Assembly: GCF_000685015.1 (NCBI RefSeq) | Contig: NZ_BAYA01000052.1 | Coordinates: 1-35,587, forward strand | Reading direction: 5' to 3' | DNA from: Paraburkholderia bannensis NBRC 103871 | GTDB taxonomy: Bacteria; Pseudomonadota; Gammaproteobacteria; Burkholderiales; Burkholderiaceae | Length of the DNA stretch: 35,587 nucleotides | Part shown: one piece after another, positions 8,623 to 15,727 of the stretch | Layout of the letters: each line of letters begins with the position of its first letter | Numbering within the stretch: the stretch's first letter is position 1 | Translations under genes and position numbers: made by a program | The notes under the pieces: generated by a model | Database searches by the model: none | What the model saw: only the letters and a program-made list of their open reading frames with translations | What the model was told of the DNA's origin: nothing

Positions 8623-9026
8623 GGCGTGCCTCCATATCAGTCGCGACAGCATGGGTAGAGACCCAACACGCTGCCGGCACACACCAGCATAGACGTGCGC
8701 AGACCAACCGCCCAATCCAGTCGATCGCGCTCAAGGCTGACCCCACTTTCGGGTTCCGCTGCCAGTAGAAGGCTCGACAGCCGTCCCAGACTTCCTTTCA
8801 TTCCGTTAAATCCCAAACCAAATTCCATTCTGCGAGATTGACTCGCGACTCGAAGCCCGGATTGTGACATTTTTATGACGAAAGGGCCGAGCTGACGGGG
8901 TGCAATGGGCACGTACACGGCACCGGCGAAGCCAGGCGGAGGGCATACGATGCCCGAATGCCAACGCTCCAGTCGCGGGCCCAGCATCGGGGGCGTTGTC
9001 GAATTGCGTGGCGGCAAGCATGGACA
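8623..9026. other. No convincing gene
   Basis: Open frames on the minus strand overlap one another in different phases and none shows a ribosome site or recognisable motif. This stretch lies between the 92-residue gene and the decayed gene that carries the IS5 insertion. Confidence 0.4.
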
Positions 9027-9076
9027 TCAAGGGCGAAGCGCTTCGCGGCCCATTGGCCCAAACATTCGCTTCCTAA

Positions 9077-10373
9077 CAGGCCGTTGAAATACCACCCGGT
9101 CTGACGCATTTTTCCTTGCGTGCGTCGCGGCGGACGCCGCGAAACGCTCGATTTCAGTTCAAATAGCGCAACTCAGTTCGCGATTGACGTTCGCAAGCAC
9201 CGATTTCGGCGCATCACGCGCTTTTTGGGCGCAAAGCGGCCAACGATCTCAGTCGCGTCAAATTGTAGGCCGCCATCGTCAGCGTGAGCAATTGATCCAC
9301 TTTCTCCAGCCCGCGCACCATCACCTGTCGCAGCGGCCCGATCGTCTTGCCCCAGCCGAAGCACTGTTCGATGCATTTCCGCTTGCGCTGGCTCAGCGCA
9401 TACCCCAGATGCCGACTTGTACGCCCATCAATGGCGCTGCCGCCGCTGCGCTTCGTGTTGCGCGCGACGTGCGGCGTCACGTTGGTATCCCGGCACGCTT
9501 TGACGAAACCTCGCGTGTCATAGCCCTTGTCCGCGCCAACCGTGATGCGTCGGTCTGGATCCGATACGTCCCGCAACATCTCGGCGGCCACTCTCCGTTC
9601 TGCCCGGCCGTTCGCCTGGCTCGCCTGAACATTGACCACCAGACCATGCCGGTTGTCCGTCAATACGTGGCCAAGATAGCTCGGCAGGGCCGGTGCGGCG
9701 CAGCTCTTGCGATAGAGGCGGCTGTCGCCATCGCTCTTCGATTCATGGGTTTCGTTGCTGCGCGTTTCGCCATGCCAACTGCCCGGCGGCCGGTCGTCAT
9801 CACTACCGTCTTTGCGCCGGATACTCTTGTGGCTGGCCCACGCCTGGATCAACGTGCCATCCACGCTGAAGTGATCACCCGACAGCAGGCAGCGCTTCTG
9901 CGCCGTTTCCACCGTCTCGTTGAACAGGTCCGTGACGACGTCGAATTCCAGCAGTCGATCCCGGTTCTTGCTGAACACCGAGTGATTCCAGACCGCGTCC
10001 TCGATCGACAAGCCAACGAACCACCGGAACAGCAAGTTGTACGAGAGCTGCTCGACCAGTTGTCGCTCGCTGCGGATGCTGTACAGCACTTGAAGCAGCA
10101 TCGCCCGCATCAGCTTCTCTGGCGCGATGCTCGGGCGACCACCTTTGATATCCGCTTCGTACATCTTGGCGAACTTCCCATCCATCTTGCTCAGGGCTTC
10201 GTTCAGCCACGTCCGGATCTGACGCAGCGGGTGGGTTTGCGGCACAAACTCCTCCAACCTCACCGTGCTGAACAGCGATTCGTTGTAGCTGTCGGCGCCT
10301 CGCATCTCTCGATCTCTTCCTTGTTTCGCAGAACTACATCGTGCAGCATGGACGGCGTTATTTCAACGGCCTG
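9077..10373 (-). mobile_element. IS5-family insertion sequence, intact, 1297 bp
   Basis: Terminal inverted repeats begin CAGGCCGTTGAAATA at 9077 and, on the opposite strand, at 10373, identical over 15 bases. The flanks carry a 4-bp direct duplication CTAA (9073-9076 and 10374-10377). This fits the CWAR target duplication of the IS5 subgroup. One transposase gene fills the element. The clean ends suggest recent insertion. Confidence 0.88.
9214..10305 (-). CDS. IS5-family DDE transposase
   Basis: 363 residues, full length for the family. The N-terminal helical domain has LVEQLSYNLLFRWFVGLSIE, typical of IS5 transposases. DDE acids are in HFSVDGTLIQAWAS (first D), ITVGADKGYD (second D) and RKRKCIEQCFGWGKTIG (E with the Y/W-rich helix). 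The C-terminus MAAYNLTRLRSL is also typical. It starts MRGADSYNESLF with a modest GAGA site. Apparently intact and potentially active. Confidence 0.93.
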   Translation of the reverse strand: MRGADSYNESLFSTVRLEEFVPQTHPLRQIRTWLNEALSKMDGKFAKMYEADIKGGRPSIAPEKLMRAMLLQVLYSIRSERQLVEQLSYNLLFRWFVGLSIEDAVWNHSVFSKNRDRLLEFDVVTDLFNETVETAQKRCLLSGDHFSVDGTLIQAWASHKSIRRKDGSDDDRPPGSWHGETRSNETHESKSDGDSRLYRKSCAAPALPSYLGHVLTDNRHGLVVNVQASQANGRAERRVAAEMLRDVSDPDRRITVGADKGYDTRGFVKACRDTNVTPHVARNTKRSGGSAIDGRTSRHLGYALSQRKRKCIEQCFGWGKTIGPLRQVMVRGLEKVDQLLTLTMAAYNLTRLRSLAALRPKSA

Positions 10374-10641
10374 CTAATGTACGGAACACCGGCGGCGTCG
10401 AGAATGGCCCGCGTCTGCATGAGCGTAGCGTGCCCCACCCTTTTTCTCGCCAGTGCAACGTTGCTGGCGAATGAAATGCAACGTTGCGTTTCTGCAAAGC
10501 GTCGCTTCGCACTTCAATGACCTCGACCTCGGACATGCGTCGCTCAGCGAACAGAAACGCACCATGTCGCGCGGCCTCGGTGGCCTCCTCCGCGCCCAGC
10601 ACGGGATCAGCAATTTCAGCACAGCAAACCTTCCGCCACAT

Positions 10642-10939
10642 ATCCGTTGTCTTCAACCCGATTGAAGCACGGACACTATCAGCAAGAAGTAAAAGTCAGA
10701 GCGCGCATAAAAGTGCCACAAAGATTGAAATATCGCGCGCGGCGAAATTGTATCGACATGCTGACCAGGAACAACGGCATCCTATTGAACCAAAAATCGC
10801 TCCGCGACGAATCGGCAGAGCCGGCATGGAAATCCGGTCGCGGCGGTAGCCTTTAAAAACATGCATCCGGCAAACAGTCTCGAACGTAACTCCCGTTATT
10901 GCCCTGCCGTACCGGCGGGACATAACCAGGAGCCAGGCG
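10642..10939. other. AT-richer leader region, no gene seen
   Basis: About 300 bases richer in A and T than the surroundings. They should hold the promoter for the small exported protein that starts at 10940. No reliable open frame was seen. Confidence 0.4.
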
Positions 10940-11194
10940 ATGAGAACACTGATGACGACCATTGCAGCCCTCTTTGCGATTGCGAGCAGCGCCCTGCCCC
11001 ATGCCGTATTCGCCGCGGGCAATGCGCATAGTGCGGCAACGGCAGGTATGACCTGGCATGGAGACCCAATATCCGGACCGACAAGCCCGCTGCCGCAGGC
11101 GCAGCAGGCTCAGCTCGCCGCAAAAAGCCAGACCCCTCAAGCGCCCGCCAATCCTCCGATGATGCAGACGGCGCCAGCCGGAAACGGTCAATGA
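10940..11194 (+). CDS. Small exported protein (84 aa), function unknown
   Basis: A clear Sec signal peptide: MRTLMTTIAALFAIASSALP followed by HAVFA, with cleavage expected after AVFA (about residue 25). The mature part is short, rich in Ala, Gln and Pro, and ends PQAPANPPMMQTAPAGNGQ. The ribosome site AGGAG is about nine bases upstream. No catalytic motif is visible, so a structural or unstructured periplasmic role is possible. It precedes the globin-like lipoprotein gene by 121 bases in the same direction. Confidence 0.7.
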   Translation: MRTLMTTIAALFAIASSALPHAVFAAGNAHSAATAGMTWHGDPISGPTSPLPQAQQAQLAAKSQTPQAPANPPMMQTAPAGNGQ

Positions 11195-11315
11195 GGATGC
11201 GCGCCTTCTGCATCCGATTTCTTTAGCGATACGTATAAGCGCTTGCCATCCCGCTAGTGTGATAGCGCCCCGAGTCGGGAACCGGCGTCGCGATGGCGAC
11301 CTCAGGAGACAATTC

Positions 11316-12008
11316 ATGAATCGAACTGTTGGCATCGCGCTGGCTGCGGCAACGCTGGCTTCACTGGGTGCGTGCGGTGGCGGGAATGACCTTACTACGA
11401 CACGGGTGGTGCAACACCCAGAGAATCAGGCAATCTGGTCCGCGCTCGGTGGTGATTCGGCGGCGCCCCCGGCCGTAGCAGGCATCGTCAACTCCGCAGT
11501 CACCGGTCTCCTCGCGGATCCGGTCGAGGCGCCGTATTTCGCGGCGGTATCCGGCAATACCACTCGTAGCAGCGCTGCCCATGACACGCCTGCCCGACTC
11601 GAGGCTTGTCTCACGCTCCAGTTCGAATCGCTCCTCGGCGGCCCGTACACCTATCCGGGGCCAGTCAAGGTTAGCGGGGATATCGACGCGCAACCGGAAA
11701 TGTGTCAGGACATGACGACCGCTCATAACGATGTTGGCGTGCCTGGCTGCGTATTCGACCAGTTCATGGTGGACCTGGTCGCAACGTTGCAAAGCAAGCT
11801 GCCTGCCGCCGATTTTTCGGCCTTGACCTCGACGACAAATGGAACATACGAGCTCACCGAGAAAAATTCGGCCGGCATCGCGGTTGGCACCAAATTTCAG
11901 TACAGCGCGGTGCCCACGTTGTTCAACCTGCGCACCACCATAACCAATGCGACACCTGGCGGCCCGGTCTATCTGTCTCCGACGGTGGCCACATCATGTT
12001 CCAGCTAA
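11316..12008 (+). CDS. Lipoprotein with a truncated-haemoglobin-like domain
   Basis: 230 residues from ATG 11316, which has AGGAG at good spacing. A lipobox LGAC puts the lipidated cysteine at residue 20, so the protein is membrane-anchored outside the cytoplasm. Residues about 38-80 (AIWSALGGDSAAPPAVAGIV then LLADPVEAPYFAAV) match the A-to-E region of group I truncated globins. ESLLGGPYTYPGP and MTTAHNDVGV match their F region, with His137 in the place of the haem-ligating proximal histidine. CVFDQFMVDLVATL fits the G helix. The C-terminal 60 residues are an unrelated beta-like extension. The gene overlaps the next by 13 bases. Haem binding is inferred; the distal residues are unclear. Confidence 0.7.
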   Translation: MNRTVGIALAAATLASLGACGGGNDLTTTRVVQHPENQAIWSALGGDSAAPPAVAGIVNSAVTGLLADPVEAPYFAAVSGNTTRSSAAHDTPARLEACLTLQFESLLGGPYTYPGPVKVSGDIDAQPEMCQDMTTAHNDVGVPGCVFDQFMVDLVATLQSKLPAADFSALTSTTNGTYELTEKNSAGIAVGTKFQYSAVPTLFNLRTTITNATPGGPVYLSPTVATSCSS

Positions 12009-12691
12009 CCGCTGCGCGAACGACGCGCCTCACGACCGGGATCGTCGCGGCGGCTTGCCTAAGCGTCGCGGCGATTGGCTGGATGCACACGCCACAGGGC
12101 CGGAAGGCTCTGGCGAATCTGGGTATCGGATGTCCGGTCAACAGCATCGATCCCCATGTTGTGCTCGCGATTCAGCAGAACGCCATCTCGCGTGAAAGAG
12201 GCTTGACTGCGGCGCCAGGTCGACCGGCGCTAGGGTTGCAGCTTGACCGCAGCACCGAGGCCCAGATCGCCGTAAAGATGATCCACGAAAACGTGCATTG
12301 CGACGCGCTGTCACGCGGGCTGCGCTACCTGCGATGCCGGGGCGTGCCCGCGCAGTTGCTTGGCACGAATGGGCCGCCCGTGAGCGAAATATGGTTTAGT
12401 TTTGGACCGGCGCACACACTCATGGCCGTCAATCTGTACCGTCGCGACATGACCGAGTCCGAGGCCCGGCAGAGCTGGAAGATTGCCGTGGAAAACCTCC
12501 GGCGCGCTCTCGGAGTTCCGGCATCGACATCTGGCGACACCACCCTGGCGTCGCTGATGAAAAAGCCGGTTGCGGTCGCGCGGGTGAACTATGCCTATTC
12601 GGACTACGTCGCGACAGTGACTGCGTCTCATATGCCCTACGGCGGGCTGGCAGTACGCGAGCAGTATATGTCGGCAAGGGCGGCAGAATAA
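11996..12691 (+). CDS. Exported or membrane-anchored protein overlapping the globin-like gene
   Basis: 231 residues. The N-terminus FQLTAARTTRLTTGIVAAAC then LSVAAIGWM is a signal sequence or membrane anchor. The remainder is soluble, with Cys residues in IGCPVN, NVHCDALS and YLRCRGVPAQ. It has a possible transmembrane-free alpha/beta layout (SEIWFSFGPAHTLMAVNLYR, then a helix ESEARQSWKIAVENLRRALG). No family recognised. It starts 13 bases inside the globin-like gene, so it is probably translationally coupled and works with it. A hairpin at 12745-12766 may end the transcript. Confidence 0.7.
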   Translation: MFQLTAARTTRLTTGIVAAACLSVAAIGWMHTPQGRKALANLGIGCPVNSIDPHVVLAIQQNAISRERGLTAAPGRPALGLQLDRSTEAQIAVKMIHENVHCDALSRGLRYLRCRGVPAQLLGTNGPPVSEIWFSFGPAHTLMAVNLYRRDMTESEARQSWKIAVENLRRALGVPASTSGDTTLASLMKKPVAVARVNYAYSDYVATVTASHMPYGGLAVREQYMSARAAE

Positions 12692-12744
12692 TTAGACATA
12701 TTGAATGCCGCGTTTCAGATAGTTCCTGCCATCAAGCGGAAGAT

Positions 12745-12766
12745 GCCAGCCCGAGCAAAGGCTGGC
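12745..12766 (+). terminator. Hairpin after the globin-like operon
   Basis: GCCAGCC and GGCTGGC arms with an 8-base loop, 54 bases after the stop codon at 12691. There is no run of T after it, so rho-independent action is uncertain. Confidence 0.45.
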
Positions 12767-12833
12767 GTCAAACGCAAACTCGCAGTCGGCACAGCTTAGC
12801 CTTCGCTGCTGATTCCCCTGAGCATACAAGGCG

Positions 12834-12865
12834 AAGCGACGGACGCTTTGTCAGTTCCGTCGCTT
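12834..12865. terminator. 10-bp perfect hairpin between convergent genes
   Basis: AAGCGACGGA and TCCGTCGCTT arms, 12-base loop. It lies 84 bases beyond the end of the minus-strand MXKDX gene and could terminate that transcript. No strong T run is present on either side. Confidence 0.4.
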
Positions 12866-12949
12866 GCGAGCCGTTGGTGCAGGGGAGCAAAGAGTGCGCC
12901 ACGGTGCGTCACGCTATACGCCCCATCTCCCCGCATCGTGCACCCCGGC

Positions 12950-13243
12950 TTACTGCGACATCGAACCCGATGCAGGATGGTCCATACCCATCGCATCGTG
13001 CTTCTTCATCTTGCTGCTTTTCTTCATCGAATCGTGTGACATGCTCTTTTTGCTCATCGCATCCTTGCCCATCGAGTCCTTTGACATGGAGTCCTTTGAC
13101 ATGGAGTCCTTCGACATCGAGTCCTTCGACATCGAGTCCTTCGACATCGAGTCTTTTGCCATCGCATCGCTTGCTTGCGCAAACGCTGCCGATGCGCCCA
13201 TTGCCAGTGTCGCTGCGAGGACTGCCGTGATAATTCGCTTCAT
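12950..13243 (-). CDS. Pentapeptide MXKDX repeat protein, exported
   Basis: 97 residues. The signal peptide is KRIITAVLAATLAMGASAAF, then AQASDA. The body is six or more copies of the unit Met-Ser-Lys-Asp-Ser, followed by diverged copies (MGKDA, MSKKS, MSHDS) and a Lys/Met/His-rich end (KKSSKMKKHDAMGMDHP). This is the MXKDX repeat family of proteobacteria. The Met/His-rich periplasmic sequence could bind copper or other soft metals (inference). AAGGAG precedes the ATG. It lies 62 bases after the molybdoenzyme gene and is probably the last gene of that operon. It should be regulated with it by the ECF-type promoter at 14771-14798. Confidence 0.9.
   Translation of the reverse strand: MKRIITAVLAATLAMGASAAFAQASDAMAKDSMSKDSMSKDSMSKDSMSKDSMSKDSMGKDAMSKKSMSHDSMKKSSKMKKHDAMGMDHPASGSMSQ
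13074..13164 (-). repeat. 15-bp tandem repeat coding for MSKDS units
   Basis: Six near-identical 15-base units (gagtcc-tttgacatg and variants, plus-strand view) inside the MXKDX gene. The units differ only at a few third positions, so repeat number can change by slippage without breaking the frame. Confidence 0.85.
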
Positions 13244-13305
13244 TGCTGATCTCCTTGGTGGGTGAAAATGGCATCCGTGCATGCGGATGCCGAAAACAAA
13301 TATAT

Positions 13306-14082
13306 TCAGGACCCGCCGAACCAGTTGTAGCCCTGATCGACCCAATAACCACCCGGGAAGGTGTTGGTCACGAAGAGTTCGACGATATGCTTCGGGTTCT
13401 TGTAGCCGAGTTTGGTCGGCATTCGGAGTTTCATCGGATAGCCGTATTTCGCAGGCAGGCGCTTGCCGTCGTAGTCGAACGTGAGCAAGGTCTGCGGATG
13501 CAGCGCAGTCGGCATGTCGATGCTCTCGTAATAGTCGTCCGCACAACGAAAGCCGACATACTTTGCCGTGGTATCCGCGCCCACGCGGCGCAGAAAGTCC
13601 GCGAAAGTCGTCCCGCCCCAACGGCCGATTGCGCTCCATCCTTCGACACAGATATGCCGCGTAATCTGCTCGGTTCGCGGCAGCGCATAGAGTTCGGGCA
13701 GAGACCAGGTGCGCTTGCCCGTGACCAGTCCACCAACCTGAAGCCGATAGTCGCTGCCATCGACTTCCGGAACTTCGTCGATTCCGTAGAACGCATTGAA
13801 CGGAAATGGCCGCGTGATCTGCGCTTCGGTGTAGGTCGGCGCAAGCCGGCGCGGATCGAACAACATCGCCTGCGCGCGATCATTCAAGCGGGATACCGCG
13901 CTTAGAAACTGGTTGACCGAATCGTTGTCGGTAACCGAGCAACCCGTCAGCAATGACAAACCGCCAAGCGTCAGCAGCCGCTTGCCGAACAGGCGACGCG
14001 AAGGCATGTCCAGTTCGCGGCGCGCGTCCGCGAGAATGGCGTCGCGGTCGAGCGTAATACGGCGCGTGTCCTTGATGTTCAT
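13306..14082 (-). CDS. Molybdopterin-dependent oxidoreductase (SUOX/YedY fold), Tat-exported
   Basis: 258 residues, close to the family's core length. The N-terminus has a twin-arginine motif SRRLFGKRLL (about 28-37) and then LLTGC, a lipobox with Cys48, so it is exported folded and probably lipid-anchored. The molybdenum-ligating cysteine is Cys145 in RHICVEGWSAIGRWGG, the signature of the sulfite oxidase/MsrP superfamily. YPMKLRMPTKLGYKNPKHIV is the usual substrate-end motif. The cytochrome b gene is 18 bases upstream in the same operon and likely supplies or accepts its electrons. MsrP-like repair of oxidised methionine is one possible role; a Met-rich protein encoded next door would suit it, but this is inference. 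Confidence 0.9.
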   Translation of the reverse strand: MNIKDTRRITLDRDAILADARRELDMPSRRLFGKRLLTLGGLSLLTGCSVTDNDSVNQFLSAVSRLNDRAQAMLFDPRRLAPTYTEAQITRPFPFNAFYGIDEVPEVDGSDYRLQVGGLVTGKRTWSLPELYALPRTEQITRHICVEGWSAIGRWGGTTFADFLRRVGADTTAKYVGFRCADDYYESIDMPTALHPQTLLTFDYDGKRLPAKYGYPMKLRMPTKLGYKNPKHIVELFVTNTFPGGYWVDQGYNWFGGS

Positions 14083-14100
14083 GGCGTTTATCCCGACGAA

Positions 14101-14751
14101 TCAGTGGCCCCGTAACATGGTCAAAAGCGAGCGCGGCACCAGCGCCACCATCGCGACATGCACAACGACGAATGCGGCCATCACCGACATCGCGCAAAAA
14201 TGCACGATGCGCGCGTTGTCGTAACCGCCCATCAGTTCACGTAGCAGCGGAAACTGCACCGACTTCCAGATCGCGAGGCCGGACAACACGAGCACGATCA
14301 GATCGACGATAACGACGAGATACGCGAGCTTCTGTACCGCGTTGTACTGCCGCAAGTCGCCATGGTCGAGCCGGCCTTGCAACGCAGCAACAAGATCCTT
14401 CAGCACGCCGCGCGGCGAGAGCGGAAAGAACTTTGTAGCGAACCGGCCGCTCGCGAGGTTGAGGGCGAGATAGACGAGCCCATTGCCAACCAGCAGCCAC
14501 ATCGCCGCGAAGTGCCATTGCAGCGCGCCGCCCAGCCAGCCTCCCAGCGTGATCGATGGCGGAATGACGAAGCCGGCGAACACCGGGGACGCATCGTAAA
14601 TGCGCCAGCCGGAAAACATCATGATCAGCGCCGCGAATGCGTTGAGCCAATGCGTGACACGCAGCCAAAGCGGGTGAATCCGGGGAGCGCGCCCGGAGGT
14701 CTTGTGCGCCGCAGCGAGTTCCGCTTTCATCGTTTCCATGTCGATCACCAT
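14101..14751 (-). CDS. Cytochrome b561/b6-type membrane haem protein, electron partner
   Basis: 216 residues with four hydrophobic helices, typical of the Ni-Fe hydrogenase/thiosulfate reductase b-type cytochromes. Candidate haem histidines are in HPLWLRVTHWLNAFAALIMM (first helix), QWHFAAMWLLVGNGLVYLAL (second) and IVHFCAMSVMAAFVVVHVAM (last). The gene is first in a cytochrome b, molybdoenzyme, MXKDX operon. In-frame ATGs at 14739 and 14730 are alternative starts; none has a strong ribosome site. The likely ECF promoter is only about 20-45 bases upstream, giving a very short leader. Confidence 0.88.
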   Translation of the reverse strand: MVIDMETMKAELAAAHKTSGRAPRIHPLWLRVTHWLNAFAALIMMFSGWRIYDASPVFAGFVIPPSITLGGWLGGALQWHFAAMWLLVGNGLVYLALNLASGRFATKFFPLSPRGVLKDLVAALQGRLDHGDLRQYNAVQKLAYLVVIVDLIVLVLSGLAIWKSVQFPLLRELMGGYDNARIVHFCAMSVMAAFVVVHVAMVALVPRSLLTMLRGH

Positions 14752-14770
14752 GACGATCGGATAGCCCTAA

Positions 14771-14798
14771 GTTCGCTCGGGAAAGCGAAGTGGTTACA
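14771..14798 (-). promoter_or_regulatory. Putative ECF-sigma promoter for the cytochrome b operon
   Basis: The minus strand reads TGTAACC, 16 bases, then CGAAC. The AAC of the -35 box and CGA/CGT -10 at 16 bases are hallmarks of ECF sigma factor promoters. The layout resembles the GTAACC-N16-CGAA motif I recall for the sigma-F type ECF factor of Caulobacter. The same pattern faces the other way at 14845-14870. Confidence 0.6.
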
Positions 14799-14844
14799 AC
14801 GTGCCGAAAATTTTTTATTCGCGGCATCACGCGAGCGTTGTCGC

Positions 14845-14870
14845 TGTAACCATTTCAGTCGCACGAGCGT
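14845..14870 (+). promoter_or_regulatory. Putative ECF-sigma promoter for the DUF1223 gene
   Basis: The plus strand reads TGTAACC, 16 bases, then CGT. It also shares TTC after the -35 box and CGAG just before the -10 box with its divergent twin at 14771-14798. Transcription would start about 25 bases before the ATG at 14904. Confidence 0.6.
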
Positions 14871-14903
14871 ATTAACTATGCCGACGTTATCTGGAGTCAG
14901 TCC

Positions 14904-15365
14904 ATGTTAGCCCGCTCTCTCACTGCAATCTGCGCCGCAACGCTCTGCGTATCGCCGGCGTTCGCCGCCGCCCCGCGTCCCGTGGTCGTCGAGCTGTTCA
15001 CATCGCAAGGCTGCTCGTCGTGTCCGCCCGCGGATCGCTTTCTGTCTGAACTAAGCGTCACGCGCCCGGACGTTCTGCCCCTTGCGTTTCATGTCACGTA
15101 CTGGAATCAGCTCGGCTGGAAGGACTCCTTCTCGTTCGACGGCGCCGATGCGCGTCAGGCCGATTACGCGCAACACTTTCGTGACTTTGAATACACGCCA
15201 GAAATAGTCATAGACGGCAAGGTCGAGGTCGTGGGCTCCAACCGCGTTGCGGCCAGCTCGGCCATTGATCAGGCGACGCGCAACGTCGAGTCAGCCGCCA
15301 CAGTGAGCGCAAAGCGCGAAGCCGGACGCGTAGAGGTGGCCACGCAAATTCGGACAGCCGGATAA
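14904..15365 (+). pseudogene. DUF1223 thioredoxin-like exported protein, truncated by IS3
   Basis: 153 residues remain of a family usually around 230-260. The signal peptide is LARSLTAICAATLCVSPAFA. The thioredoxin-like active site is in VVELFTSQGCSSCPPADRFL (CxxC), followed by the conserved FHVTYWNQLGWKD and the EIVIDGKVEVVGSNR motif. Native sequence ends at ...IRTAG, where the outer end of the IS3 element supplies a TAA (15363-15365). The C-terminal beta domain is lost. The ribosome site GGAG is eight bases upstream. It was probably co-regulated with the divergent cytochrome b operon. Confidence 0.85.
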
Positions 15366-15418
15366 GTGGAGCGGCCGGGGCCTGAGCCAGCGATAATGCT
15401 GGCAAAGGAACCCGAAAG

Positions 15419-15727
15419 ATGACGAAGAGAACCCGACGCACGCACTCAGCGGCGTTCAAGGCGAAGGTGGCGCTAGCAGCGGTCAAGGGCGAGCGCACGC
15501 TGGCCGAACTGGCGCAGCAGTTCGATGTGCATCCGAACCAGATCACGGAATGGAAACGGCAATTGCAGGAGCGTGCGGCGGATGTGTTCGGCGCGGCAGG
15601 CACGCCCTCGAATGAGCCGCCGGTAGATCTGAAGGCGCTGCACGCGAAAATCGGGCAGTTGACGCTGGAGAACGATTTTTTAGAAGGCGCGCTCACCAAA
15701 GCAGGATTGTTGAGCGCAAAGCGATGA
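15419..15727 (+). CDS. IS3-family OrfA (helix-turn-helix)
   Basis: 102 residues. An N-terminal HTH of the transposase-8 type, with HSAAFKAKVALAAVKGERTL and AELAQQFDVHPNQITEWKRQ, binds the IS ends. A leucine-rich coiled segment (LHAKIGQLTLENDFLEGAL) follows, as usual in IS3 OrfA, and serves for multimerisation. Its stop codon overlaps the ATG of OrfB. The fusion transposase OrfAB is normally made by a -1 frameshift near this junction. Confidence 0.92.
   Translation: MTKRTRRTHSAAFKAKVALAAVKGERTLAELAQQFDVHPNQITEWKRQLQERAADVFGAAGTPSNEPPVDLKALHAKIGQLTLENDFLEGALTKAGLLSAKR

Larger units (their letters stand above)
9027..10641 (-). pseudogene. Small unknown gene, frameshifted and split by an IS5-family element
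   Basis: Upstream of the IS the minus-strand frame from ATG 10641 gives MWRKVCCAEIADPVLGAEEA, FLFAERRMSEVEVIEVRSDA and LQKRNVA. A one-base slip near 10470 is needed to continue as ASNVALARKRVGHATLMQTR and AILDAAGVPYI. Removing 9077-10377 (the IS plus one CTAA copy) joins this directly to RKRMFGPMGREALRP and a TGA at 9027. The seamless frame across the excised IS is good evidence that this was one coding region of about 115 residues. No family recognised. The repeated GCAACGTTGC motif lies within it. Confidence 0.45.

Noticed and set aside
9184..10377. Plus-strand open frame of 397 codons across the IS5-family element
   Set aside because: It is the mirror of the transposase reading frame in GC-rich DNA; the minus strand shows the DDE motifs.
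10455..10487. Pair of GCAACGTTGC palindromes as operators of a sigma-54-type regulator
   Set aside because: No proper -24/-12 promoter is placed near them, and they fall within a reconstructable reading frame, so duplicated coding sequence is at least as likely.
13074..13164. Short regularly spaced repeats suggestive of a CRISPR-like array
   Set aside because: The units are directly tandem without spacers and encode the MSKDS pentapeptides of an exported protein in frame.
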